A stretch of 64,000 bases of DNA. Source: Strongylocentrotus droebachiensis (lineage: Eukaryota > Echinodermata > Echinoidea > Camarodonta > Strongylocentrotidae). The notes under the pieces were generated by a model that made no database searches, was not told the origin of the DNA, and saw only the letters and a program-made list of their open reading frames with translations. The first letter of the stretch is position 1. Each line of letters starts with the position of its first letter. Position numbers and translations under genes: made by a program. The stretch is taken from NCBI GenBank assembly GCA_035222895.1, contig JAVYIG010006394.1, forward strand, positions 1 to 64,000. Direction: 5' to 3'. This document shows positions 1-10,357 of this stretch, in pieces.

Positions 1-10
1 AATACTATAG

Positions 11-1105
11 GATTTTCCGGCCAAATTCGCGAGTTTGTCATTTAAATTAATTTTTCTTGCGTTCAAATTCGACGTTTTTAGTGTTGTCAGAAATATCTTG
101 GGTTTATATTCCTTTTTCTAGTTTTCAAATCTATGAAGTTTTTTTTTTAGAATCTATGTATGTTTCATTCAAATTAATGAATAATGTGCTTCTTTCGCTA
201 TTTGGTCATTCGATTTGGCGCAACACGATTTCTGACATCGCGAAGGTGTACTTTTAGCATTCGAATTCATTTGTAGCATTCAAATTAGCACTTTGTGCAC
301 TTAAATTGATGGTCAATATACATTTCTCGTTTATTACACACTTTTATAGCTCACTCTTTTTCTTTCAAGATTGTTTTTTCCATGTGTATTTCATCATATT
401 TTATTTTCTTGCATTTACACACTTTATATACTTTTAGATTTATCTGATATTCATCATCCTTTAAGTTTGATTGTTAAGGAAAAAAACGACTTACATCTAC
501 GGCCTTGATGGTCTCAATATATTTGTAAATTTTCATGTAAGGGAGCCGTTTGTCTTGTGTTTCATCATAAATTTATCACAATTTCATCATGGAGGAAGGG
601 TTCAATATTGTGACTGGGGTAGGTAGTTTTGTATCCCACTTTTCCGGGGTATATGAACATGTCCGTGCAGGAATGCCATATCCCTTGATTTTGCCCCTTC
701 TTTACCTAATGTCTGACTACACCCATATGCATTGTCCTCAGAATTAATAAATGGACACTAATGGCAAATCATGCATTCAATTGCATTTTTTTTAAACTGT
801 AAACGTGTGTTGGATTTATTCCCCCTAACATTCCTAACTTGAATAAACATAATTCGAATACGAATGACAGGTGTTAATTTGAATGATAAATATGCCGCCT
901 CGACAAGTGACGATTAATTTGAATGCTAGTTGAGCAGTTTCTAAATTAAATGACGAATCTATGAAACCCTTCGACCAAAATCCTAAATTAAATACCAAAA
1001 CGGGAAAATGTAATGATAATTGGCATGGCAAAGCCGATCTGCGCTAACTTAAATGCAAAGTAAATGAATTCGAATGACAAAACTCGCGAATTTCGCCGGG
1101 AAATC
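11..1105. mobile_element. Non-autonomous DNA transposon, about 1.1 kb, with ~33-bp terminal inverted repeats
   Basis: The left end (11-43, GATTTTCCGGCCAAATTCGC...) and the reverse complement of the right end (1073-1105, GATTTCCCGGCGAAATTCGC...) match almost throughout, giving terminal inverted repeats of about 33 bp. Both ends are rich in short subterminal repeats built on ATTCAAATTAATG or TTAATTTGAATG, in inverted orientation at the two ends. No long coding frame lies inside, so it would need a transposase in trans. The target duplication could not be fixed. The superfamily is not recognised. Confidence 0.7.
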
Positions 1106-1271
1106 ATAAACTAATTGTCTTCTATAAGTTTGAAGATGTTTGTTACATGCAATATCATATTACCTTTCGTCATGTTTGTATATGTATGGTTTCAGGTTTC
1201 TTTTTTTGGGGGGTATGATATTCAATGAAGTAATGTAAACTATGAAATAAAGTTGAAAAGTAACTACTCAC

Positions 1272-2108
1272 CTCGATGTAAGACTTTCTCAGAATGCATA
1301 TAGTAGAGGGCGAGGCAGAGTTGCACAAACCAGTTCAGGATTTGAGGGGCACTAATACTCTGCCCCAACAGTTTGGCTCCTCGATTTTCCCGCCAAATCT
1401 CCTGCAACAGTTGTTAAAATATTTTTGGTCAGAAATATGAAAAATTATCATTGAAAACAAAGTATTCGTCTATTTGGAATCTCGGCATAAATTATGTTGA
1501 AATTAAAAATGTATATTCTAAAATGATTAGTAAAATTTTGGTAAACAGTGGTTAGCGTGGGCCCAGACCAAATGAACCAGCCAAATTAGATATGAAATAA
1601 AAAATGCATAATAAGGAAAAATGCAGATCTTGCGCAGATTAGGAATGTATGAGGGACTGTATTATTATACTCAGAAGGGTTATCGATAGACGGGTGATAG
1701 GCACCCTAGCGGCCTAGCCCCATCCTCTCCTGAAAAGTGTGCCCATGGAACAGGCATAATTTGTAGGCCCGGTAAATTGCCCAAATTGCCCCGATTTACT
1801 CAAAGATGGGCGTCAATGGATCAAAATTTGTTGTTAGTCCCAAGTATACCACAAAACCCCATTAGTACATACATACCTCCATCACCATACTCCATAACGA
1901 TAGCTAATATCCCGCCTCCCCCGGCAACGAAAGCTTCCCGGTACCGTATGATGTTGACGTGTCTCAACCGGCCCAGAATAGCGACCTCGTTGACTGCTCT
2001 TCTCTCTCTCCTGCTCGCCCCATGCACACCACGTTGATCTCCTTGATGACATAAGGTCGACGGCTCTCTCGTGATCGTACTAACCATGCTTTCCAAAGTT
2101 CCCCATCC
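1272..2108 (-). pseudogene. NEK-family Ser/Thr kinase, two frameshifted exons of the catalytic domain
   Basis: Two consecutive exons with intact splice signals lie on the minus strand. Exon 1877-2108 follows a TTAG acceptor and ends at GGAG|GTATGT. It shows a glycine loop (G-x-G-NFGK), a VAIK-type lysine as YVIKEIN, an alpha-C stretch NEVAILGRLRHVNIIRY, and the hinge IVMEYGDGG. Exon 1272-1401 (acceptor TTGCAG, donor CGAG|GTGAG) gives GDL, then NWFVQLCLALYYMHSEKVLH, then HR of the HRD motif. This order is diagnostic of NIMA-related kinases (NEK1/3/5-like). The frame is broken at least three times: two apparent one-base losses in the first exon (near 2089 and near 2000) and one shift in the second. 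No 5' exon was found, and the gene would continue left where the 11-1105 element sits. It may be a pseudogene; assembly error is a possible alternative. Confidence 0.75.
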
Positions 2109-2329
2109 CTAAGACCTTTTGGTACGAGTATTTCTCCATCTTTCTTTTTTCTTGGGGCTTTTAGCCTTTTAAATATGCTGCATCGTTGTCTCGATCGGCT
2201 TTGCAAGAGCTTTCTCTCGCTATGTGCAGGGTCAGAAAAACGATAAAGACAAGATCCAAGTAGCAGTTGACCTGAAAAATTCCTACTTAACAACACTGAA
2301 AAGACCTTTTGTGTCATGTAAGTGTTCAT

Positions 2330-2610
2330 GAATTAACAGTTAACACATGTGTATTCAATTGAGCTATAAGGCATTCCCCTCGAAAGGAAGACGTGTTGTT
2401 AGGTAGGAGAGTCCATTGTGTTTGTCCTACCTGGCGACAATAATTGCTAATGTATGCAATACGCATTATGACTATTAAAATACAATTATTCATGACAGGT
2501 GAATGAAATGCTTTGTAACGAGGCACTTTACAAAGATTTTGTGCTTTACATGATTTGATTACATTACGAAAATGGCCTATTAATGGCTTGTGTAGCTTCA
2601 ATGATGCCGA
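2330..2610. repeat. Dispersed repeat family (copy 1)
   Basis: This stretch contains the signature segments ATTGCTAATGTATGCAAT, GTGAATGAAATG and ATTACGAAAATGGCCTATTA. The same segments recur near 15350-15550, 19440-19580, 22490-22700 and 24660-24870. The copies are diverged and have no coding frame. Class unknown; possibly an old MITE. Confidence 0.55.
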
Positions 2611-2808
2611 TTTTTAAACAAAAGTTTGCACTATGCCCCCTGCGTCAGGACGTAGCGTCTGTGCCAGTAGAGACTGAGCCTGGGCATGTTATGTGTATGC
2701 GTTAGCGTGGCAGGTCTTGAAGGGAAATAATAAACGCCTCGTATACAAACGGCTTTATAGTCCATTGATGACGGGGCGTCATTTGCCTGACGTAGAACTG
2801 TGTCAATA

Positions 2809-2945
2809 GGGACTTTTAGATTCTGCACGACGAGAACGTGACTGCCCTTTTAAGGCAATGTGACGTCCTTTTAAGCACTGGCAGTGACGTCACATTGCCT
2901 TAAAAGGGCAGTCCACGTTCTCGTCGTGCAGAATCTAAAAGTCCC
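2809..2945. repeat. Near-perfect 59-bp-arm hairpin (inverted repeat)
   Basis: The arm at 2809-2867 (GGGACTTTTAGATTCTGCAC...) is the reverse complement of 2886-2945 with a single one-base difference (GTG-ACT against GTGGACT). An 18-nt spacer separates the arms, and a TGACGTCA palindrome lies at the inner edge. Transcription would give a long stable stem-loop. No gene is recognised in it. Confidence 0.9.
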
Positions 2946-3330
2946 CTAATGACTGGTGCGGCCTTTGGTGCGTCATGGGGTAGTTACATCGATTCAAAAG
3001 TCATTGCGAAATCAAAATTGCACATCATGCTTTTAAAATAGACGTATTTGCTAATTCCTTTCACCGGTTTGATTAACTCAGGTAATAAAGCAATCAAAAA
3101 GTCACCTCGCGTAATTTTGACTATCTTTTTTTTTTAAAACAGAAGCTGAATCTTGAGAGTTAGTGATGTATCGCTGTTTACCATTTAATCACATAACAAA
3201 ATCAATGCAAAGTTATCATAACGATTCTTTAAACCCAAAGAACGAAAGGAAGCGTGTCAATATTACTGTGTAATATAGGGGTTCGCAGGTTTCAACGCTT
3301 AATTTAAGTTTAGGGTCTTTTAGAAAAGTT

Positions 3331-3420
3331 TTAGAAAAGGTGCGATACATACGCCATTAGGGCCCATTTCAGAAAATGTGCGATACATACGCCATTAGGG
3401 TCATTTCAGAAAAGGTGCCT
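3331..3420 (+). repeat. Short tandem repeat, ~38-bp unit
   Basis: The unit AGAAAAGGTGCGATACATAC followed by GCCATTAGGG occurs twice in tandem, then once partially. A related GATACGATACGCCATTAGG lies further on near 3580. It is non-coding. Confidence 0.75.
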
Positions 3421-3679
3421 TATACTTCTACTTCTATGGTAATACTCATCAACGCCTGTTCAGCATCTAGATGAGGGTAAAGCATAGAGTTGTTATATAC
3501 AGCTCTATGCGGTACAGTTCCTGAAAAGGGAACTGAATTGTTTCAAGAGCCACCTTGAACTGCTCCAAGGAAGGCTGTTCGATACGATACGATACGCCAT
3601 TAGGATTCATTTTAGAGGTTGATGGTCACGGATGGGTAGCACTTGTGTATGAGAGTGACCCCCCCCCCCCCCCACCCCT

Positions 3680-4065
3680 CTCCCCCGGGATGATAATTAA
3701 GCTCATCATTTCATACTATTTCTGTACCCCCGATCTCTCACTTCTTTTTTTGCAATATATGACCGTGTTCTTCTATCTTTGTCATGACTTGTAAAGTACT
3801 GTCTTGTCCCGTTTTCATCTCTGTTGGCATCCCCCTTTCCCCCTATTTTGTAGTTCGTTTTGTAGCTACGGACTTGTTAATTTAATTAATCATTATTCCT
3901 GAGTATCATTTGAGGTGTTCACACTTGTACAAGCATTGCTTTTTAGTGGACCCTTCTGTTCCTTACATGTATTTCTACATTTTGTTGTAAATGTTTATAG
4001 TTGATTTGTAATGTTTTGATGGAAACATGAGTACATTGAAATTGAAATCGAAATTGAACATTGAT
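3680..4065 (+). mobile_element. LINE 3' tail (untranslated end)
   Basis: A T-rich, non-coding stretch ends in ACATTGAAATTGAAATCGAA, a short-repeat A-rich tail of the kind that ends CR1/L2-type non-LTR elements. No reverse-transcriptase frame is left immediately upstream. The poly-C tract at about 3660-3675 precedes it. Confidence 0.45.
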
Positions 4066-4859
4066 GAAAACTTACTAAAAATGTTCCATCTCAGAATGAC
4101 GAGGACAAATAAAAGCTATGGGAAACCCCATGCAGGAAATTAAACAGCTAAAAATATACCACACGGACCAAGAGGTTCATAGTACTATAAAATAATCAAT
4201 TCGCGTTAAAAAAGGGTTTTATTTCTATGTGCGCTAAAGGTCGTGATATAATTTTAAACTATGCTGTAAACAACTTAACATAGCACTGTATAGATTGATA
4301 TTAGTGCAGTGCTTCTTTATACAAAATTGAAAATGTCACAAATCATTTCCTCATCCAATCCATTCCAACAGATCAAATATAAAACTCCTTATTTGATTAC
4401 TTTTGGCAAATCAATTTAGCTGTTTAATTCTCTACGTCACTTGCGGCTTCTCCGGCGCCTGTTATCGCGCTCAAGCATTATACGAGAAACACTTAATTAA
4501 ATTCAAGGATAGGATTTTTCCTAATAAATAATATAAAATACATGTTGGGCAAAATGGATTGATCGAGACTAAAGTAGCTTGGAGGTTATACCATGTATAC
4601 CTTCGAACTAACAAATAGATAACTAATCTTTCTTGCCCACGCAGAGTTAGTAAAATTTCTCTTTCGTCCAAAAATTATTATTTTGCTAGGGGGCAGGGCC
4701 CGTCGCCCCCCCCCCCCCCCCATGTGATCCGCACCTGTTTGGTTCTGTGTATGAACACGAATTTTGGGCGAATACTGTCCTGGTTAGAGGAAGATAATAG
4801 TTTTCACGCGTTGCATGTCGTGTTTGGTATGTGTGTATATCATTTTTTTATAAAGAGTT

Positions 4860-6720
4860 TAATTATGGCTGACGGGAGTTCATAAGTGAAACATGAATAT
4901 GCCGAGATTTAACTTTAAAAAGTTGTCTTTCCAAAAATAAAGGGTTAGTATTTGAGCAATAGAAAGCATCATTTATCCCTCTGAGTACTTGTTTCTGTAA
5001 AAGTAGTGTACTATTAATATATTTCTTGTTTGAATTACCCCAAGCAAAAATTCCATAATGTAAATACGGCAGATAAAGGTTGAGATAATAGTATTTTGTA
5101 AGGGAATGGAAGTCTAAAGTTGTTTATAACACTCATATTGCTCCGGTTGTCTCATTTTCGCTCGCTGAACCATTGCCAGCACAAACGTAGCTAGTTCGAC
5201 GGCACTACCAAACTAGAATGTTCCACTATGTTGCAGGGTGTATATGCCATTGGGTGAACCGGGTGTGCGGAAATGGTGTGTTGGGGAGGCGAAGTGAGAG
5301 TGTTCGTGTGTGTGTGGTAATTGTATGTGTGTCAACAATTAAAGACTAATAATGACAGATGGCTAATCATAAATCTACAATGACGAGTAAACTGTCTACA
5401 TCACAGTCCACAGATAAATGTGACTTGAACGTATATAGCAGACGGCAATCGGCGGATCAGACGACACTTGTTAGTGATTTCGTATGTGAGATTGCTTTGC
5501 TAAATATAAAATACAAGAACCTTTTCCATATCTTTAAACTATCATTGATATCTGATAATTAAACAGTTAGTAAAATAAACCTACCAAACTACATAATACA
5601 ATGAAATACTAGACTTAAAGTAGGGGAGTTTGATGTAGTGCACAATTGCACCCCTCTGTAAATATTCGAATAGTCCATGGCGTTCATGAATATTCATGTT
5701 TTTGCTTACCTCGGCAAAATGCTTGCCTATACTAAATGGAAAAAATACGGTGGGGGGTTGGTTGAAATGGACATAATGAACCAGTCAGCACTGACCTATG
5801 ATAATTCATGCTTGTTATACTGCGAAATAAAATTGAATTGAAATTGAATTGAATTATCCTTCGTGTGCTTGACTTATAACCTTACAATCGAGTGGCAAAT
5901 TACGTCCAAAGTTCGACTTCATGCACATGTGTTATATAGGCACTGGCGAGCTGGCGAGCTGGCGACCTATTTTGACCACATTACGGTGGGTAAACTTTCA
6001 AAAGTCAATGGGACATGAGGGTTCCAATGAAAGAGCTGGTGTCAACGTACGTCGGGGTGGATGTGCTTTTCGTTTAAACAAAAAAATATTTTTTAACGAT
6101 TTTGGAGGTAAAAGTCCATAGGCTAACATGTAAGGCTGCTGGACTCTGACGATAGGGGGCGTTGTCCAATGAGACTATTCGGAGCCATATGAATATTTTG
6201 TGAAACAAGTCGATGTGTGTTTTTCACGACAATTTGTTATCAATGTATATTCCAAGAATTTTTGTAAATTGAACAAAGTCAAGGGCTGCCCCATTTATAA
6301 ATACTTTACCCGGAAGTGAATCAATAATATTTCTAAATAACATGTAATTAGTTTTGTTAATAATTATTCAAGGAGCGTTTGTTTGCCTGGATCATTTCAT
6401 AAATTAATGTAAGTTCATAGTTAATAGTATTTAGTAAAAGTTGTTGGTCACGATGAGATAAAAGTGTTAGTGTCATCTGTAAATAAGATTAATGATAAGG
6501 AGGTAGATGCGCGTTTAAGATCATTTATGTATAAAATAAAGGAGAAGTCCAGGAATATTCCAATGGTGAATAATCATCAATTCCATGAGCGACTTTATTT
6601 ATAATTATGAGCATTGCGTGAGTTGTTGTATTTATAGAATAATCGTTTTTGTTTCTGTTGAAACAACGTAGCAGCGAGATTGTTATTCAAGGTTGACCAG
6701 GAGTTTTTTGTAAATATTAT
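4860..6720 (-). pseudogene. Decayed non-LTR retrotransposon reverse transcriptase, split by an insertion
   Basis: Reading the minus strand from 6720 downward, successive frames give THAMLIIINKVAHGIDDY, then TIGIFLDFS (motif A), then FILYINDL and LFTDDTNTF (the FADD catalytic motif C). These are followed by an ANKRSLN/INKTNYMLF-like stretch, then KVFINGAALDFVQFTKILGI and YIDNKLS. The C-terminal part resumes at about 5130 with YLPYLHYGIFAWGNSNKKYI and continues to about 4860 (RQLFKVKSRHI). The order is that of Jockey/CR1-like LINE ORF2. Frameshifts, stops and a deletion between motifs A and C show it is dead. The gap at 5134-6191 is an inserted TIR element. Confidence 0.8.
5134..6191. mobile_element. 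TIR element inserted into the LINE relic
   Basis: The left end CATATTGCTCCGGTTGTCTC and the reverse complement of the right end CATATGGCTCCGAATAGTCT align with few mismatches and continue into TCATT. The element interrupts the LINE reverse-transcriptase relic, whose N-terminal and C-terminal parts flank it in the same orientation. It contains a LINE/SINE-type tail near 5825-5860 (AAATTGAATTG repeats) and a triplicated GGCGAGCT near 5944. No transposase frame is visible. Confidence 0.65.
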
Positions 6721-7295
6721 TTTCTACCTGACGTTTTGGTGGTATATCTGTGTTAAATTATGAAATAAAAGTTTAATAGAAGAAATACTTCCAATGAGTC
6801 ATTTGTGTTTTCACATGCGACAAGTCTTTAAAATTTAAATTTTATTTAAATTTGTCCACATCATCCTCTGAACGTTTTCGACGTTCCATCGCCAATTTCT
6901 GAAAATTGTCCTAGCCATGGGGAAAAGGTGTGAACGAGAATATTGGGAAGTGGTCGTTGATATCGGTCAAAATTGTACCCGTAGAAGCGTGTGTTTGATG
7001 ATTTTAAAACATGTTCTCAAGTGTTGTTGAAGAATTTATGATGCGCTTAGGTTTGTTAATTAAAGGAATGAGTGAGTGTGTAAACAAAGTGTCCAAGAAA
7101 AACTCATTATCAATAGAAGCAGCACTACAAGTTAATAGATCACTTTCAAAATGCACCCGAATTCACGCATGTCTGGTCATAGAGTGCCCTCAAACATGCA
7201 ACTTTCTCCGGCTCTTGGCCTCTGTGTGGGAGGGTGGGTTAATTATTCCCTCATCGGACAATGTGAACCATCCATATTATGATCATTGTACTGAC

Positions 7296-7500
7296 ACCCC
7301 CCCCCCCCTTTCCCATTCCCCCTCTCCCCCCCCTCTCTCTCTCTCTCTCTCTTTCTCTCTATCCCTTCCTCCCTCTCCCTCTCTCTCTCTATCCCTCCCT
7401 CTCCCCTCTCCCTCTCTCTCACAAACACACACCCACCCAACACACGCACACACTATCTATCTCTCTCTCTCTCTCTCTCTCTTTATCTATCTCTGTCTTC
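7296..7500. repeat. C/T-rich microsatellite tract (CT)n with CA patch
   Basis: Poly-C is followed by impure (CT)n and a short ACACACACC stretch. The open frames in this tract are artefacts of simple sequence. Confidence 0.9.
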
Positions 7501-7834
7501 TGTTCGCTTCTCTTCTCTACGGTAGTTGTATTGGCCATTTACAATTTATGTAGTTATTAGACAGAATAATCTCATAGTCCGAACTCCTCTCATCCTGAGT
7601 TGTATTTCATTCATATAGATCCATAAAACCCAATATCAACGTTTCGAATATAATTAAAATTAGCGTGTCGAAAATCGTTCCTCATAAAAAACATCTCATT
7701 CTCCATGTAACAACTAGGATCCTTTGTAACATTAATGATAGTAACTGGTGGAGCATGGACGGTCGTAAAGGTATAAAAGCAAATGATAATCAGAGAGTCA
7801 GATAGGAACGATGTATACTGCAAATAGAAACTCA

Positions 7835-8209
7835 TTAAAGGTAAAGACCAGTAATGGTCATGCGATTGCATTGTGAAAGAAACGTTGTGGAATCGATCAG
7901 AAAAGGTTGATCATCTAGCATCTAGCATCTGCAAGGTTCTGGAATCATCAAAATGATAAGAAATTTGGCCCATTCTTCGTAAAGTTACAAGCACTATACA
8001 CAGAAAGATGTATATGGGACTACCCTATATCTCTCACACGACCATGAGAGAAACAAATTTACCAAATATATGAATTAGTAAGCGGTTTCCCGGCAAATTT
8101 TTTATCATCATGTATTAGTCAAAACATATTCTTTCACATGATTGGTAATGAGAGCTTCCATTTCATTTTTTGAAATTGGGGCGTTACCAATACTGGTCTT
8201 TACCTTTAA
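7835..8209 (+). mobile_element. MITE with TTAAAGGTAAAGACCAGT terminal inverted repeats (copy 1)
   Basis: The element is 375 bp. It begins TTAAAGGTAAAGACCAGTAA and ends ATACTGGTCTTTACCTTTAA, so the termini are inverted repeats of about 20 bp, with TTAA or TA as the likely target. Other copies lie at 34724-35097 (same orientation) and 55254-55628 (inverted), with a 3' partial at 35152-35348. The internal sequence is strongly conserved between copies, including the doubled CATCTAGCATCTAG, which points to fairly recent spread. It has no coding capacity. Confidence 0.88.
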
Positions 8210-8730
8210 TCTTCGGATTCTCTCGCACTTGGATACTTGGATATAATCCACTTCAAAACATGTTTCACTTGCAGGACACATTTTCGTATTTGCTTGCATT
8301 ATGTTTGCTCATATTACATGACTTGTATTTCTTCTAACATAATTTATTTAAATTAAAAAAAAATATCTTTTCCTAAGCTCTTTAATAATCAAGCTTGCAC
8401 AAGGTTTATGATTGATTCATTTATTCGATAGTTTCTTGCTGAATTGAAAGACTTGATATCAAATATTACCAAACTATCCTCGTATAAGGTTTTTTTCTTC
8501 AAGAACTGCTGTATATGATCGTTCTCCCATATGTTTTTTTTTAATAACTTTTCTTCCATACAATGATTTTTCATTATCATGATCTGGATAATATTTAAAG
8601 ACTGTAAAATTCAACCCTGCATCTAGCATGATCACGATGATTACCCCCGAACTACGATGATTGTCTACACTCTTACAAGACAGATTCTAATAAGTCAAAA
8701 TCATCTTAGGAAATAATAAGAAGCTATATT
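8210..8730. other. Intergenic, nothing recognised
   Basis: AT-rich sequence follows the MITE. No gene, RNA or repeat was recognised here. Confidence 0.5.
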
Positions 8731-9000
8731 CATTCATTCATTCATTTCGGTTTATTGAACAAAAATTCCTCGTTAAAACAGTCGGGAGACTGATACAAAC
8801 AAAGATTACAAAGTTGAAATGTTCAAAAATATAAAGAAAAATTACATATACATGAACATCAATATGGAATAGAAACAAAAATTAGTTAAAGGAAATAATA
8901 ACAATAATGGAAACTTCAATATATAGCACTTCATACACAATATAAATCGAATTTACACACATTATATGGCTTATATAGTGGGAGGGGAAAAAAGAAAAAG
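8731..9000 (-). mobile_element. LINE 3' end, antisense, with (AATG)n tail
   Basis: On the minus strand the segment reads CAGTCTCCCGACTG, then an AATAAACC-type A-rich end, then GAATGAATGAATG. The ATTCATTCATTC run at 8731-8744 is this tail. The body toward 9000 is A/T-rich 3' UTR-like sequence with no coding frame. The upstream boundary is uncertain. Confidence 0.55.
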
Positions 9001-10143
9001 AGAATGGACAAAGCACTTCGTAACACTTAGATTTTGAGCGTTCATAGTTTAAAAACAATTAACATAAATGGATTTATAAAACATAAAATGATGATGATAA
9101 TACGGGTTATACATGTTTTTAAAAATGAACAGATCCGTAGAGTCTACTAGCAAATATGAAGAAAGTTGGAAAGTAAGAAATAAAAAAGGAAGCTGAAGAA
9201 GATCTAAAGAGCGTGTGTAAATAATGTGTACAAAATGTGTAACAAAATAACAAAACCAAACGCATTGTCTCATTATGGCATTGTTGTACTATAGAAATAA
9301 AGGGTTGAAATGGGTACATAAACCATGTAAACGGAATAAAGTTGTTTCATTAATATATATAGGAACATAATGTATAACAAAATATTAACAAGGTGAAAAT
9401 TCAAGGCGCTTGTAGGCTATATTGTGCCACTTTATTTACATCCTTTTAACGGTTAACAATTTATGTGTATATTCAGGACACATGTATATAATGTTACTAA
9501 ATACACGTAGGCCTATAGTATAGGCAATCATGTGGTGACATTAAAAAGCAAAAACTACATGGAAAATTTAAACGTTCACGATAGCCCTAATTATGACGGA
9601 GGACAATATCTCTTTAAAAGAAAAGAATGGTTTCTTTCAGCAGCAAGGGATGTTAAAAGCGTTGAAATCACAGGATAACAGAAGACAAATATAGTCACTA
9701 GTCTCTCCCATTTTATTTACAATTTCTTTTTAATGGACAGAAGTTAGATCAATGCGTATATATCAATCGGTATTTTTTTTTAAATGAGAAGTGTGATTTA
9801 AAAAAATGCTAATTACTTCGGTACACGCTGTATCTATATATAACACCGAGTAGTACTTTGTGCCAAAAAAAAAATACAAACTGTGATAATATAATAATGT
9901 CATATTCCATACCAGCCACAAATTGCAATTTTATGAAACAAAGTGTTTCGTATACAGTTCAAACCCTAAAGGTGATACTCTCTTAATGCTGATTATTGAT
10001 AATGTATTTCTCTTTTTTTTTTACTAATCACATGAGGGATTACATAATTTGGAACTGAATACACTATAATTCATTCCTCAAATCAATTTCTCCTCTCCCC
10101 TCTCTCTCTCTCTTTCTCTCTCTCCCTCTCTCTCTCTCCCCTC

Positions 10144-10186
<43 letters not shown>

Positions 10187-10357
10187 ATCTACATAATCTT
10201 TGTATAATTATGTCTCTCTCTCAACTTGCATTCTTGCCAATGTAATTATTACCACCCATAATTAAACCGTGATACAATCCAACGTGAAATAATTATTACA
10301 TGCAGTTTGACATTATTTTAAGTGCAACACATTTGTACAGCCATGACAATCGATCAT
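9001..10357. other. 3' flank of the GPCR gene, with (CT)n tract at 10088-10190
   Basis: There is no coding sequence here. The part next to the stop codon is probably the minus-strand 3' UTR of the GPCR. It contains a CT-rich microsatellite (10088-10190), and a TTTATT at 9712-9717 could serve as an AATAAA polyadenylation signal on the minus strand. The extent of the UTR cannot be fixed. Confidence 0.4.

Noticed and set aside
2326..2601. 91-codon minus-strand frame
   Set aside because: It falls in a dispersed repeat whose other copies do not keep the frame open.
7011..7560. 180-codon and overlapping Pro/Leu/Ser-rich frames
   Set aside because: The second half is the (CT)n tract, and the first half has no motif and no splice context.
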